Shown here piece by piece: positions 47,453 to 56,892 of a stretch of DNA of 64,000 nucleotides. The position numbers and the translations under genes were made by a program. Source of the stretch: CAYNFR01 sp964396595. GTDB taxonomy: Bacteria; Bacteroidota; Bacteroidia; Chitinophagales; Saprospiraceae. The stretch lies in the NCBI GenBank assembly GCA_964396595.1, contig CAYNFR010000003.1:77603-141602 (forward strand), read 5' to 3'. Below the pieces are notes generated by a model that saw nothing but the letters and a program-made list of their open reading frames with translations, was not told the DNA's origin and did not search any database. How positions within the stretch are numbered: the first letter of the stretch is position 1; each line of letters opens with the position of its first letter.

Positions 47453-48871
47453 CTAATTATACCTTAACGTGACCGTCTCGCCTATCCAGCAATCTACAGT
47501 ATCGGTAGAACCCTCCTTCAAGCCTCGCATGAAACCTTCATCCTTAGTAGGGAAGCTCTTGCGATAAGAGCTCATTTTGTTATTTAGCTCTGCAACGAAT
47601 GTAGGATCATCTTCAAGGCCTTTCGCTGCTGACCATTTATCATAAGCCGCCAAAATAGCTTTACGCTGATTCCAACTATCTCCACAGCCACGTGCATTCT
47701 TGGCATAAATATCACCTATCAGAGCATGTGGCCTACCCCATCCCGGACGTAATTGACTTGCCATTCGAGCTTCAGATCGAGCTTCTGTATTTTTATTCTG
47801 TTTTCTGAATAAAATCGAAGCTATAGAATAGTGATAATTTGCTTTCTTTTCATTGTCACTCTCCTGAGCTATGGCCTCACGATATTTAGATATAGCAAGG
47901 TTGAAATCATTCTCTTTATAGGCGCGACTTGCTACAAGTGCCGGATTACTAGCTTCAAATTCCGCTTGACGTTGTGCGTTAATTTCGGCTGCAAATTTTT
48001 CGTAGGTGGTCTTCAAATCGGCAAGAAAAGGATCATCATCTGAACATCCCCTTCTGCGTAGATCTGTGTATAATTCTCTGCAGAAATAGGGATCATCCTT
48101 CTTCTCATTGTACTCTTCTATGTTTTCGTTCTTGAAGTAGTCACAATCAAATATGTAATCTTCGATTTCTCTAAATTTCCCAAGCATGGCTTCTTTAGCC
48201 TGTGTGTAGTAAGCGGCATACTCGCTGCCGTTACTCTCGTTACTCATAGCCAGCGCAAGAAGATCATCATGGATACGTCGCGCTTCTGCCTTATCGATAT
48301 TATTATTGGTAAATTCGTACACTGCTATATCAGCATAAGGTGCAATAACGGTATACACCGTTCGATCTCCTCCTGTGATCATGGCATTCTTGAGCGCATC
48401 TAGGGTCTCAGAATAAGGGGCTCTCAAGTAATAGTACATGTCATAAGCCTTCTGAGAATATAATTCAGAAATATAACCCATGTAAGCTTCATCACTACTC
48501 ACTTTTCGCTGGATTGCTCTATTGTCATAACAAGAGATGCCAGCATCATAGATACTCAATATCCTCTCTGATAATTGCTCTCTTTCCTTATCATCCGCGG
48601 ATTTGTTGAATTTATCCATCAATATCGCAATACCATCAATAAAGTGATAATCTCTTCGACCATCAGCAGTAGGTGCCTCTTCATATAGTTTACTCCAAGG
48701 TTCGTAAGCCGCAGCGTAATTTTCACTCTTGACAAATTCACGATAAACCGAGTGTAATGATACAAGATCATCCTCGTTTACCTTGCCGGCCCAGCTTTCA
48801 CATTGCGCTAGTAGACTTAGGTTGAATGCAGTGATTAAAGCAAAAACGGACAAAATTTTAAACATTTTCAT
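47453..48871 (-). CDS. TPR-like exported protein, paralog B
   Basis: 472 residues with a normal signal peptide (MFKILSVFALITAFNLSLLAQ). Helical repeats follow (SENYAAAYEPWSKLYEEAPT, ENDFNLAISKYREAIAQES, NTEARSEARMASQLRPGWGR). C-terminus FPTKDEGFMRGLKEGSTDTV then DCWIGETVTLRYN parallels paralog A; shared internal signature is W-G-x-P-x-x-L-I-G-x-x-Y-A. Periplasmic or surface location. It starts 2 bp after the OmpP1-like gene, so the two are translationally coupled. Confidence 0.78.
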   Translation of the reverse strand: MKMFKILSVFALITAFNLSLLAQCESWAGKVNEDDLVSLHSVYREFVKSENYAAAYEPWSKLYEEAPTADGRRDYHFIDGIAILMDKFNKSADDKEREQLSERILSIYDAGISCYDNRAIQRKVSSDEAYMGYISELYSQKAYDMYYYLRAPYSETLDALKNAMITGGDRTVYTVIAPYADIAVYEFTNNNIDKAEARRIHDDLLALAMSNESNGSEYAAYYTQAKEAMLGKFREIEDYIFDCDYFKNENIEEYNEKKDDPYFCRELYTDLRRRGCSDDDPFLADLKTTYEKFAAEINAQRQAEFEASNPALVASRAYKENDFNLAISKYREAIAQESDNEKKANYHYSIASILFRKQNKNTEARSEARMASQLRPGWGRPHALIGDIYAKNARGCGDSWNQRKAILAAYDKWSAAKGLEDDPTFVAELNNKMSSYRKSFPTKDEGFMRGLKEGSTDTVDCWIGETVTLRYN

Positions 48872-48873
48872 AG

Positions 48874-50208
48874 CTAATTGAATTTTCTTTTAATAAACCA
48901 TTCTGAATCATTAAATGTAAATCCGGCAGTAATATTCGCAAATTTTTCCGAAAGAACATTTGCAACTGATCGCTGACCAAGTGTAACACCTATATTCATA
49001 TTTGAAAACTTTCGTTGCCAGGCGAAAGGTAATCCCAATCCTAAGCTAAGACCGTATCCATCTAGTGTCTCCGTCCGTATCGTCCTTGGGTCTTGCTCGT
49101 AGTACACGCCAAATTTATAAAATACTCGGTTAAAAAAATGTAATTGATCATTGGCATTCGGCCTGTAAGATCCGCCGAAAGCTATCCGATACGTATCCCC
49201 TAGTGATTCGGGATTCGCATCGTTGCGATATTGACTCCACATGGTATATCTGTAATCCATACCTAAAGTTATTTTTGTCCCGCCTCCATAGGATAATCCC
49301 ACACCGTACTCCGCAGGCATAACACCTCTTCCGGATACATCATTCTGTATAAAAATGGTATCAGTTATCGGAAAATTACCCAGTACGTTGTTAAAATTAG
49401 AGTTGTTTATATCGCTGAGTGTAGTGAATGCCAAGCTGGGTTTATATGTCGCACCGAAGGAGATGTATTTCGGGCTTTCTATACCAGGCTGATCTGCAAG
49501 TTTTTGCTTATTGAGAATATGCATATACATAAAACCAAGCTTGGCATAGCTGCCTCGATAGGTGGATACTGTAACAAATTGATTATCAAAAGCTATACGC
49601 TCATCAAAATCAATATTTCGATCTTGCTGAATTCTACCGAATAGATAGCCTAGGCTCAGACCTAACGAAGCGTTGCCATACTTTAGAGAATTAGACCAGA
49701 TAGCCTTATACGTTCCCCCTGTTCCTCCGAAATTTCTTATAAAACCACCTACCCCTTCCAGCGAGTCTCTGCGACTGATATTGTAACTGACATCAGAATT
49801 AGGCATTACAGCAAATCCCATCCCCCAATTCACTTTGTAGTCCTTGTTAGTAAATACTTGATTTAATGGATTCCTTAGTGGAAACCCTAAGGCCAGATAA
49901 GACATGTTGCCACTCCATTGTCTAGAGCTCGTTCTGCTATCACTGAGATTAGCGTTCTTTACATCGAAGCCTAGTTCAAATCCTGTAGCTCTCAGAAAAC
50001 TGAATGATGCAGGATTAGCAAAATTTAAATGATAAATATCCAAATGGGCTATCCCTATACCTCCCATAAGTCGGGTATTGATACCGTCCTCTATGCGGAG
50101 ATCCCCGATACCATATCTCGAGAAAGGTGAATTGTTACCACCTTGACCATAGACACCCACATTGACTAATAAAGCTAAGATCAGCACGCTGAAGCCTGTA
50201 TAATTCAT
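48874..50208 (-). CDS. Outer-membrane protein, OmpP1/FadL-like
   Basis: 444 residues from ATG 50208, giving the signal peptide MNYTGFSVLILALLVNVGVYGQ. The mature start NNSPFSRYGIGDLR and GGIGIAHLDIYHLNFANPAS are typical of a Bacteroidota group of 14-strand OmpP1/FadL-type barrels, and many aromatic-ended strands follow to the final EWFIKRKFN. Cargo unknown. Operon with the two TPR-like proteins downstream suggests a joint envelope function. Confidence 0.8.
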   Translation of the reverse strand: MNYTGFSVLILALLVNVGVYGQGGNNSPFSRYGIGDLRIEDGINTRLMGGIGIAHLDIYHLNFANPASFSFLRATGFELGFDVKNANLSDSRTSSRQWSGNMSYLALGFPLRNPLNQVFTNKDYKVNWGMGFAVMPNSDVSYNISRRDSLEGVGGFIRNFGGTGGTYKAIWSNSLKYGNASLGLSLGYLFGRIQQDRNIDFDERIAFDNQFVTVSTYRGSYAKLGFMYMHILNKQKLADQPGIESPKYISFGATYKPSLAFTTLSDINNSNFNNVLGNFPITDTIFIQNDVSGRGVMPAEYGVGLSYGGGTKITLGMDYRYTMWSQYRNDANPESLGDTYRIAFGGSYRPNANDQLHFFNRVFYKFGVYYEQDPRTIRTETLDGYGLSLGLGLPFAWQRKFSNMNIGVTLGQRSVANVLSEKFANITAGFTFNDSEWFIKRKFN

Positions 50209-50374
50209 ATCAACAATAACTTTCACGACGTCATGCAAATATGACTTTTTCATCGCGATGTTCCAAGTATGATATGTTTTTTTATCGGTCATGATCAATC
50301 TGTCGTAATAAAGATGTATTGGAATGCAATAATGTGTACAGCATATGAAGACTTTAAGACTATTTTAATATTTC

Positions 50375-51901
50375 TCAATGCTTAAAATGACGCACACTTG
50401 TCATGACCATAGCCATGTCATGCTTATCGCAGAAGTCTACACTGAGTTGATCATTCATAGATCCTCCCGGTTGTATTACCGCTCTGATACCTTCGCTTTG
50501 TGCTAACTCGACACAATCCGGAAAAGGGAAAAAAGCATCTGAGGCCATAACGGCATTATCGAGACTGAATCCCATTCTCTTGGCTTTATCGAGCGCTTGA
50601 CTACATGCATCTACTCTACTTGTCTGTCCACATCCCATACCCAGCAGTTGATTATCTTTAGCTAAGACGATAACATTACTTTTGAGATGTTTACACACTT
50701 TACTTGCGAATAATAGTGTATCAATCTCGTATAGTGTAGGTACTCGCTTCGTGACTACTATTAAATCATCAGAAATTTCTGATGTAAGGTCTGCCTCTTG
50801 GCTGATATAGCCGCCTAGCAGCGATTTCAACTTAATCGTATCTCTCTTCGCATTTTCTTTGATGCGTAAGATGATCCGTTTTTTCTTTTTTGCCAATAAT
50901 GCTAGAGCTTCCTCGTCAAAGGAAGGAGCTATGAGCACTTCGTAAAATTGCTTATCAACTTCTGAAGCCGTCGCTAAATCTATATTTCCATTGGTTATCA
51001 ATATACCGCCAAATGCCGACACCGGATCTCCCGCCAAGGCATCCGCATAAGCTTCCAGCGTTGATGGCCTAATGGCAACGCCACAAGAATTGGTATGTTT
51101 TATTATGGCGAAGCATACTTTTTGATCATCGAATTCACGGATCAACTCGACAGCTGCCTCGATATCTACCAGATTGTTGAAGGATAACGCCTTACCTGCT
51201 AATATGTCAAATGTATCTTCCAGATGGCCATAATAGATGGCCTTTTGATGTGGATTTTCGCCATATCTCAATTCCTTTCCCGCAGATGTACTGAGACGCA
51301 AACCCACATTGGCCGATAGGCCTCTATTAAAATAATTAAAAATAGCCGTATCGTAATGGGATGAAACAGCAAAAGCATGAGCCGCTAGTCTCTTTCGATC
51401 TTCGAGCGTAGAGAGTGAGTCATTCAGGAGAATGGTTTTTAAATCGGCATATTGATCCTGTGAAGGTATCACGACTACATCACGATAATTCTTAGCAGAG
51501 GCCCTGATGAGAGAGATTCCACCTATATCGATTTTTTCAATTATTAAAGCCTCATCATCGGTATCCCTTACCGTTTTTTCGAATGGATAAAGGTCTACCA
51601 CCACCAAATCGAACTCCGGAATATCATACTTCTCAAGTTGCTTCAGATGCTTGTCTTCGCGCTTAGCCAATATTCCTCCGAATACCTTAGGATGCAAGGT
51701 TTTAACTCTTCCATCCAGAATCGATGGGTAACTGGTCAGATCTTCAACTGCATTAACCTCAAGTCCATGACTTTCGAGCAATTTTTGTGTTCCACCAGTC
51801 GAGTATATAGAAATACCTGCGGCTTTTAACAAGGGAAATATTTCTTCTAAGCCTTCTTTATGATAGACAGAAAACAGTGCGGATTTGATCCTTTTAGTCA
51901 T
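50375..51901 (-). CDS. purH: Bifunctional AICAR formyltransferase/IMP cyclohydrolase
   Basis: 508 residues. Last two steps of IMP synthesis. N-terminal cyclohydrolase (MGS-like) domain: STGGTQKLLESHGLEV, DGRVKTLHPKVFGGIL. C-terminal transformylase: LRYGENPHQKAIYYG, CFAIIKHTNSCGVAI, SDAFFPFPDCVELA, IQPGGSMND. All key motifs intact. No other purine genes nearby; 166 bp separate it from the OMP gene downstream. Confidence 0.96.
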   Translation of the reverse strand: MTKRIKSALFSVYHKEGLEEIFPLLKAAGISIYSTGGTQKLLESHGLEVNAVEDLTSYPSILDGRVKTLHPKVFGGILAKREDKHLKQLEKYDIPEFDLVVVDLYPFEKTVRDTDDEALIIEKIDIGGISLIRASAKNYRDVVVIPSQDQYADLKTILLNDSLSTLEDRKRLAAHAFAVSSHYDTAIFNYFNRGLSANVGLRLSTSAGKELRYGENPHQKAIYYGHLEDTFDILAGKALSFNNLVDIEAAVELIREFDDQKVCFAIIKHTNSCGVAIRPSTLEAYADALAGDPVSAFGGILITNGNIDLATASEVDKQFYEVLIAPSFDEEALALLAKKKKRIILRIKENAKRDTIKLKSLLGGYISQEADLTSEISDDLIVVTKRVPTLYEIDTLLFASKVCKHLKSNVIVLAKDNQLLGMGCGQTSRVDACSQALDKAKRMGFSLDNAVMASDAFFPFPDCVELAQSEGIRAVIQPGGSMNDQLSVDFCDKHDMAMVMTSVRHFKH

Positions 51902-52089
51902 AGTGGGCGACAGACTATTGTCTCGGGTTTTAACAAAAAATGCGAAAATAGACTTTTATCTGAATAAACATGATGTTAGCATTGTAATTAGTCATTTATT
52001 GACCACCGGGCAAATGCTAAAAATTCATTAAAAACACCTAGGAAGATAATCTTTCTACCAAGAATCGAGTTCTTAATACAAAAGAAAAA

Positions 52090-52806
52090 ATGACTAGAAT
52101 TAGCTTTTGTATTCTATTGATATTAGGCATGTCTGCCTCTTCAAGCGCTCAATTAGGAAATTTGGTCGGTAAGGCAAAGTCTGTATTGGGTGGTGATGAT
52201 TCTAAAGTAGGTGATGGCCTCAAGGAAGCACTCAATATAGGTGTAAATGAAGCAGTAAGCGCCCTATCCGCCGCGGATGGTTATTATGGTAGTCCCTATC
52301 GAATACTATTACCCGAAGAAGCAAAAAGTGTTATCAGCAAAGTCAAGATGGTACCCGGTTTCGAAAATATTGAATCAGATATTATTAAAAAAATGAATGA
52401 AGCTGCAGAACTTGCCGCGAAGAAAGCCGGCCCTATATTCTTGAATGCGATTAAACAGATGACTTTCCAAGACGCAATGAACATTCTGGTCGGTAACACA
52501 GATGCAGCTACCAGATATCTCGAAGGCACTTCGCGCAAGGCTCTTTACGCTGAATTCATGCCGGTTATCCGAGGTGCTCTCGATGAAGTCAAGGCGCGTG
52601 AACTGTGGTCAGGTGCAGTAACCGCTTATAACAAAATACCATTGGTCAAGAAAATGAATCCGGCACTTGATGATCATGTCAATAATAAAGCGCTTGATGG
52701 CATGTTTTCGCTAGTAGAGAAAAAAGAAGAAGGGATTAGGAAGGATACAGGATTGAGGACATCTCCTCTGCTTAAAGAAGTCTTTGCTCGTCAAGATAAA
52801 AAGTAG
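52090..52806 (+). CDS. DUF4197 domain protein, exported
   Basis: 238 residues. Signal peptide (MTRISFCILLILGMSASSSA) then a DUF4197 domain: GLKEALNIGVNEAVSALSAA, DGYYGSPYRILLPEEA, FLNAIKQMTFQDAMNILVGN, YNKIPLVKKMNP, NNKALDGMFSLVEKKEEGIR. The family is helical and of unknown function, found in the periplasm of many Gram-negatives. Convergent with the YfcC-type gene 28 bp away. Confidence 0.9.
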   Translation: MTRISFCILLILGMSASSSAQLGNLVGKAKSVLGGDDSKVGDGLKEALNIGVNEAVSALSAADGYYGSPYRILLPEEAKSVISKVKMVPGFENIESDIIKKMNEAAELAAKKAGPIFLNAIKQMTFQDAMNILVGNTDAATRYLEGTSRKALYAEFMPVIRGALDEVKARELWSGAVTAYNKIPLVKKMNPALDDHVNNKALDGMFSLVEKKEEGIRKDTGLRTSPLLKEVFARQDKK

Positions 52807-52834
52807 ACTTTTTAAAAAATTGAAATTTTTCTGA

Positions 52835-54175
52835 TTAATAGCCAATACGTACTGCTACGACAATGGCTATAGCTCCGACGAGCATCATGATCAATGTAGG
52901 CTTAATAATAAATTTAAACCATTCATTATATTTTAATCTGCCGAGAGCGATGACAGCCATTGTTGCACCGTTGGTCGGAACAATTAAGTCCATCATGATG
53001 CCTCCATATTGATAGGCCAAGATACTCACTTGCCTGGAGAGTCCGATTAAATCCGAGACAGGAGTCAAAATCGGCATAGTCAATATAGCGTGTCCCGAGA
53101 TACTCGGAACAGAAAAATGCAATAAAGCATGTGACAACATCATCATCAAAGCAGACGATGATGGCGAAAAATCCTTCAATGAGCCAAAAAGTCCATGAAC
53201 GATCGAATCAATGATCATCCCATCCTTTAACACGACAGCGATACTGTTGGACAAGCCTATGATAATAGCTGCGAAAACCATCTCTTTAAAACCCATAACA
53301 TACACATCTGTGGTCTTATTAAAGCCAAACTTCGCTAAGAATCCACAGGCTATACCCAATCCAAAGAAGCACGCGGACATTTCATTGAATCCCCAGGACA
53401 GCTGAATTAATCCATAACTCACCACCACAAAGGTCAGCCCAACCAGAATTAAAATTAACTTATTTCGGGTGGTGATTTTTTCAGGTAGTGGTTCTGCCAG
53501 TATTTGTGTTGTTCGATGATCATGGGCATATTTTAACATGTAAAGTACCCATAAAATAAAAGCTACAAGAAGTACCATAAGCCTATATTCATATCCAGAC
53601 ATGAGCAAGAGTCCTGCTTCTTTCTGAGCCACCAGCACTCCAAAAGGATTAAATGGACTAAAGGCTGATCCTAGTACTGCTGAACCATAACTGGCACCGA
53701 TAATGGTGGTAGAGTTATAACCAATGCTTCTTCCGAATATCAATAATATAGGTGTCATGGCTATCAACTCTTCTTGCAGCGCAATCGTAAAACCTCCAAT
53801 CATAAATAGCACACACAAGACAACTAAGGACCAGTACTCCCGCCCTCGCAATATGCGCGTCAAATTTTTGAGTCCTTGATCCAATGCCCCCGTCTGTTCT
53901 ACCATATAAAAACAGCCACCCAAAATTAAAATCAGCACCACAAGGTCACCATGCTCCACTATCCCTTTCGGAACAGAAAGAAGTAAGTCAAATGGACTAA
54001 GATGTGGTGAATCGATGTATCTATAAGAATCCGCTATAACCGTAGTTCTATCAGTTGATTCATCATAGCTTCTCTCGTAAGCACCTTTGGGTATGATAAA
54101 ACTGAGTATCCATGCTATAACAATAGCTGACAATATTATCACCAGTGCATTAGGAAACCTAACCATGGATCTCAT
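52835..54175 (-). CDS. YfcC-family permease
   Basis: 446 residues from ATG 54175 (MRSMVRFPNAL). About 11-12 helices. Opening FPNALVIILSAIVIAWILSF with IIPKGAYER, the GGCFYMVEQTGALDQGL loop and the SISGHAILTMPI region are typical of the YfcC/DcuC-like ion transporter group. Such proteins are predicted amino-acid or C4-dicarboxylate carriers; substrate not assignable here. Confidence 0.85.
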   Translation of the reverse strand: MRSMVRFPNALVIILSAIVIAWILSFIIPKGAYERSYDESTDRTTVIADSYRYIDSPHLSPFDLLLSVPKGIVEHGDLVVLILILGGCFYMVEQTGALDQGLKNLTRILRGREYWSLVVLCVLFMIGGFTIALQEELIAMTPILLIFGRSIGYNSTTIIGASYGSAVLGSAFSPFNPFGVLVAQKEAGLLLMSGYEYRLMVLLVAFILWVLYMLKYAHDHRTTQILAEPLPEKITTRNKLILILVGLTFVVVSYGLIQLSWGFNEMSACFFGLGIACGFLAKFGFNKTTDVYVMGFKEMVFAAIIIGLSNSIAVVLKDGMIIDSIVHGLFGSLKDFSPSSSALMMMLSHALLHFSVPSISGHAILTMPILTPVSDLIGLSRQVSILAYQYGGIMMDLIVPTNGATMAVIALGRLKYNEWFKFIIKPTLIMMLVGAIAIVVAVRIGY

Positions 54176-54614
54176 CAGCATTGAATAGATGATCGGGATG
54201 ACCAACACAACACAATTGATAAGCTAGATGTCTATTGATAAAGGTGTGAAATGTACCCGACAAGTGATTAAATAGTCTTTTATCCAATTCTCCTGATTAA
54301 CGCATTTAAGCTTATTCGAATATATATTATTTAAACTTTGGCCCGTGGCCAAAGTGAAATACTTATGATGACCCCTTAACAATACTTCTATGGCAAAATG
54401 CTACTCATATCTCATCATCTATGCATCATTGCTAAATAGCCCTATCAAACATAAAAAATTAGCCTCGAATATCTAGCCATAGTCTTCTAATATTTACAAT
54501 CAATTCTTAAGAATAGAAATTATAACAACTTGACGCATCACGTCACGTGACACGAACCAACGAGATTCTATCTTTGGTAAGCTGAGCAGAAATTAGCTGA
54601 AATAAACCCCTCAA
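54176..54614. other. Intergenic stretch with two palindromes
   Basis: 439 bp without a gene. It contains the TTGGCC hairpin at 54335-54355 and a perfect ten-base palindrome GTCACGTGAC at 54542-54551. Nothing else recognised. Confidence 0.5.
54335..54355. repeat. TTGGCC-n3-GGCCAA hairpin, intergenic copy 2
   Basis: Arms ACTTTGGCC and GGCCAAAGT around a CGT loop, 9-bp perfect stem. Lies upstream of the YfcC-type permease and downstream of the GH5-like gene, the same relative placement (ahead of a transporter gene) as the copy at 35105-35125. Confidence 0.6.
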
Positions 54615-55670
54615 TCATTTTCTCGCAGTCAACCGCTTAATCAATTCAAGCTCTTCTTGATCATACGGTGAGCCATCCTTCCTGAAAATATCATGAAACC
54701 ATACTCTAGGTTCCTCGCCAGACTCTATCGGGGTATCCCATGCGTAAATGGTATTCGTCTTGCCTGAGACAAATCCCCAGTTTATGGCACCTACCTTCTC
54801 GTCTCGAAGCAAGGGCAATATATTCTTAAACCAGCTACCTCTTGTCCGCGCCATATATTCTGAGCAGACCATAGGGCGACCATGCCTCTTCAATTCTTCG
54901 ATCTGTGCTCTATGCTTATCGGTATCATTGTAATCATGATAAGAGATGATATCAGAATTTTCGATCTGAAATTGATTCAGTTCGGTTAATCTATCTGACC
55001 ACACACCCACTGTCAATGGCTGAGAAGGATTAATTTCTCTTGCCCATCTGAAGACATTCTGTAAGAGTGGCATGGAACGATTGCCGTATCCGCTATTGCC
55101 GGGTTCATTGTACAGATCCCATATAATGATGCGTTCGTCTTCAGCATGAGTGGTTATGATGTCCTTTACATAAGCTTCAAGCACATGGATTATGGTCGGA
55201 TCATCATGAATTAAATCACCCGGGTCACGGATCCAGCCGGAATTATGAACACCAGGCTTAGGATCCGGCTGTCTTCCTAATTGATAAGCAGGGTTCCAGC
55301 AATCATCAAAAAAAACAATCATTGTTCCGATTCCATGAGCCCATGATATCTCAAGATAATTATCCAATCGAGCTTTGAACCCCTCGGGATCAACCATCCA
55401 TGCCAGATGATGCAAGTACACACGCATACAATTCATGCCTAAATCCGCTGCCCACCCCAGTTCTCTATCAATAGTGACAGGATCAAACGAATCTTCCTGA
55501 AACATTTCCAGTTGGTTGATAGCCGTGCTAGGCTGAAAATTAGCACCTACTAGCCAACCCCATTTTTCTGACCATGACTCTGCACGCTCAATAGTCCATT
55601 CATCAGATTGACAGATGGCTTGCGTGATAGTGAAGATAGCAAGGAAAAGAGAGCAAAACATATATTTCAT
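54615..55670 (-). CDS. Glycoside hydrolase, GH5-like (cellulase superfamily)
   Basis: 351 residues from ATG 55670, giving the signal peptide MKYMFCSLFLAIFTITQAIC. TIM-barrel with WGWLVGANFQPSTA at strand 1, MNCMRVYLHHLAWMVD, acid/base Glu in IIIWDLYNEPGNS and nucleophile Glu in RPMVCSEYMAR. Trp and Tyr residues line the expected cleft. Exported; probably acts on beta-linked glycans (mannan, xylan or cellulose), but specificity cannot be read. It stands alone. Confidence 0.85.
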   Translation of the reverse strand: MKYMFCSLFLAIFTITQAICQSDEWTIERAESWSEKWGWLVGANFQPSTAINQLEMFQEDSFDPVTIDRELGWAADLGMNCMRVYLHHLAWMVDPEGFKARLDNYLEISWAHGIGTMIVFFDDCWNPAYQLGRQPDPKPGVHNSGWIRDPGDLIHDDPTIIHVLEAYVKDIITTHAEDERIIIWDLYNEPGNSGYGNRSMPLLQNVFRWAREINPSQPLTVGVWSDRLTELNQFQIENSDIISYHDYNDTDKHRAQIEELKRHGRPMVCSEYMARTRGSWFKNILPLLRDEKVGAINWGFVSGKTNTIYAWDTPIESGEEPRVWFHDIFRKDGSPYDQEELELIKRLTARK

Positions 55671-55761
55671 AAATATGGCGTTTATGAACAGCACTTCTAT
55701 TCATTTTTTCAAAGGAAAAACATTCGTGATGCAACTTAAGCGTTAAAAAAACCGCCGCGTA

Positions 55762-56802
55762 TCAATCGAGAACTTCATATAACTTTAAGGGTGTTGATTT
55801 ATTTTTTAATTTAACTAAACCTACTTCAGCCATTGAGAACATCTCCCTGGCCTGCATATAGATATCTTCTGGTATTAAAATCTGGTCAACTAACGCTACT
55901 TCTTGTAAACGTGCAGCTACGTTCACGACGTCCCCTATCACAGTATAGTCAAAGCGCTTTAAGCTTGCCGAACCGATGCTCCCTGAAATCATTTCACCGC
56001 TATTGACGCCTATAGATACGTTAGGATTGAAGCCTATCTCTTCATCATTGGTCTTCATGCCATTTATCCTGTTGCGGATGGCAAGCGACGCATTTAATGC
56101 TCTAAGCACATGGTTATCACCTTTAAAGACAGACATGACAGCATCGCCAATAAATTTGTCGACTGATCCATTATACTCAGTAATTGTGGTCACAATGATA
56201 TCAAAATAATTATTAAGCATTTGCACCACAACATCTGGTTCGTATTGCTCACATATCTTGGTGAAACCGCATACATCTACAAACATGACGGACGCACTAA
56301 TCGTCTCATTTTTGTGTAAAGAAGATATATGTTCATGGTTGCCCATGAAGTTGATCACATTCTCATCAACAAACATTTTTAAAATATTATTCTCCTTGAT
56401 AGCCCGTAGTGTTTGTTTAATCTGAGTGGTATGGTCTATGGTCTTGTTAATAGTAATCCGCAAGTCGTCAAAGTCTATCGGCTTGGTAATAAAATCATAA
56501 GCCCCTCGATTCATGGCTATACGAATATTATCCATATCACCATAAGCTGAAACGATCACTGTCTTGAGCAATGGCTTCTGCTCTTTGATCTTTGTTAAAA
56601 GTGTAAGCCCATCCATTTCAGGCATATTGATATCACTCAGTATCATGTCAATATCGGCATTGGCCTGAAGTTTGATAAGTGCATCTACTCCATTAACTGC
56701 GAATAGGAATTCAAACTCTCTATCTCTTAACTCCCGTCTGAATTTTTGTCTTAATAGAAACTCGAGATCTGCCTCGTCGTCAACTACCAATATTTTTGTC
56801 AT
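55762..56802 (-). CDS. Response regulator fused to class III nucleotide cyclase
   Basis: 346 residues from ATG 56802 (MTKILVVDDE). An N-terminal receiver domain has acidic pair Asp8/Asp9, phosphoacceptor Asp57 (LSDINMPEMDG) and TKPID with the conserved Lys. A short helical linker leads to a class III cyclase domain: ASVMFVDVCGFTKIC (first metal Asp), SVDKFIGDAVMSVF (second metal Asp), FDYTVIGDVVNVAARL. The Lys in DKFIGD is typical of ATP-using cyclases, so cAMP is the likely product. Encoded 81 bp after the histidine kinase, its probable phosphodonor. Confidence 0.9.
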   Translation of the reverse strand: MTKILVVDDEADLEFLLRQKFRRELRDREFEFLFAVNGVDALIKLQANADIDMILSDINMPEMDGLTLLTKIKEQKPLLKTVIVSAYGDMDNIRIAMNRGAYDFITKPIDFDDLRITINKTIDHTTQIKQTLRAIKENNILKMFVDENVINFMGNHEHISSLHKNETISASVMFVDVCGFTKICEQYEPDVVVQMLNNYFDIIVTTITEYNGSVDKFIGDAVMSVFKGDNHVLRALNASLAIRNRINGMKTNDEEIGFNPNVSIGVNSGEMISGSIGSASLKRFDYTVIGDVVNVAARLQEVALVDQILIPEDIYMQAREMFSMAEVGLVKLKNKSTPLKLYEVLD

Positions 56803-56892
56803 CATAATCATTTAACAAAATAACTGAAGAACGTTCTTAACTAACAATATTGAATATATAAAACTTATGACTTATTCATGTTTATACTGTAT

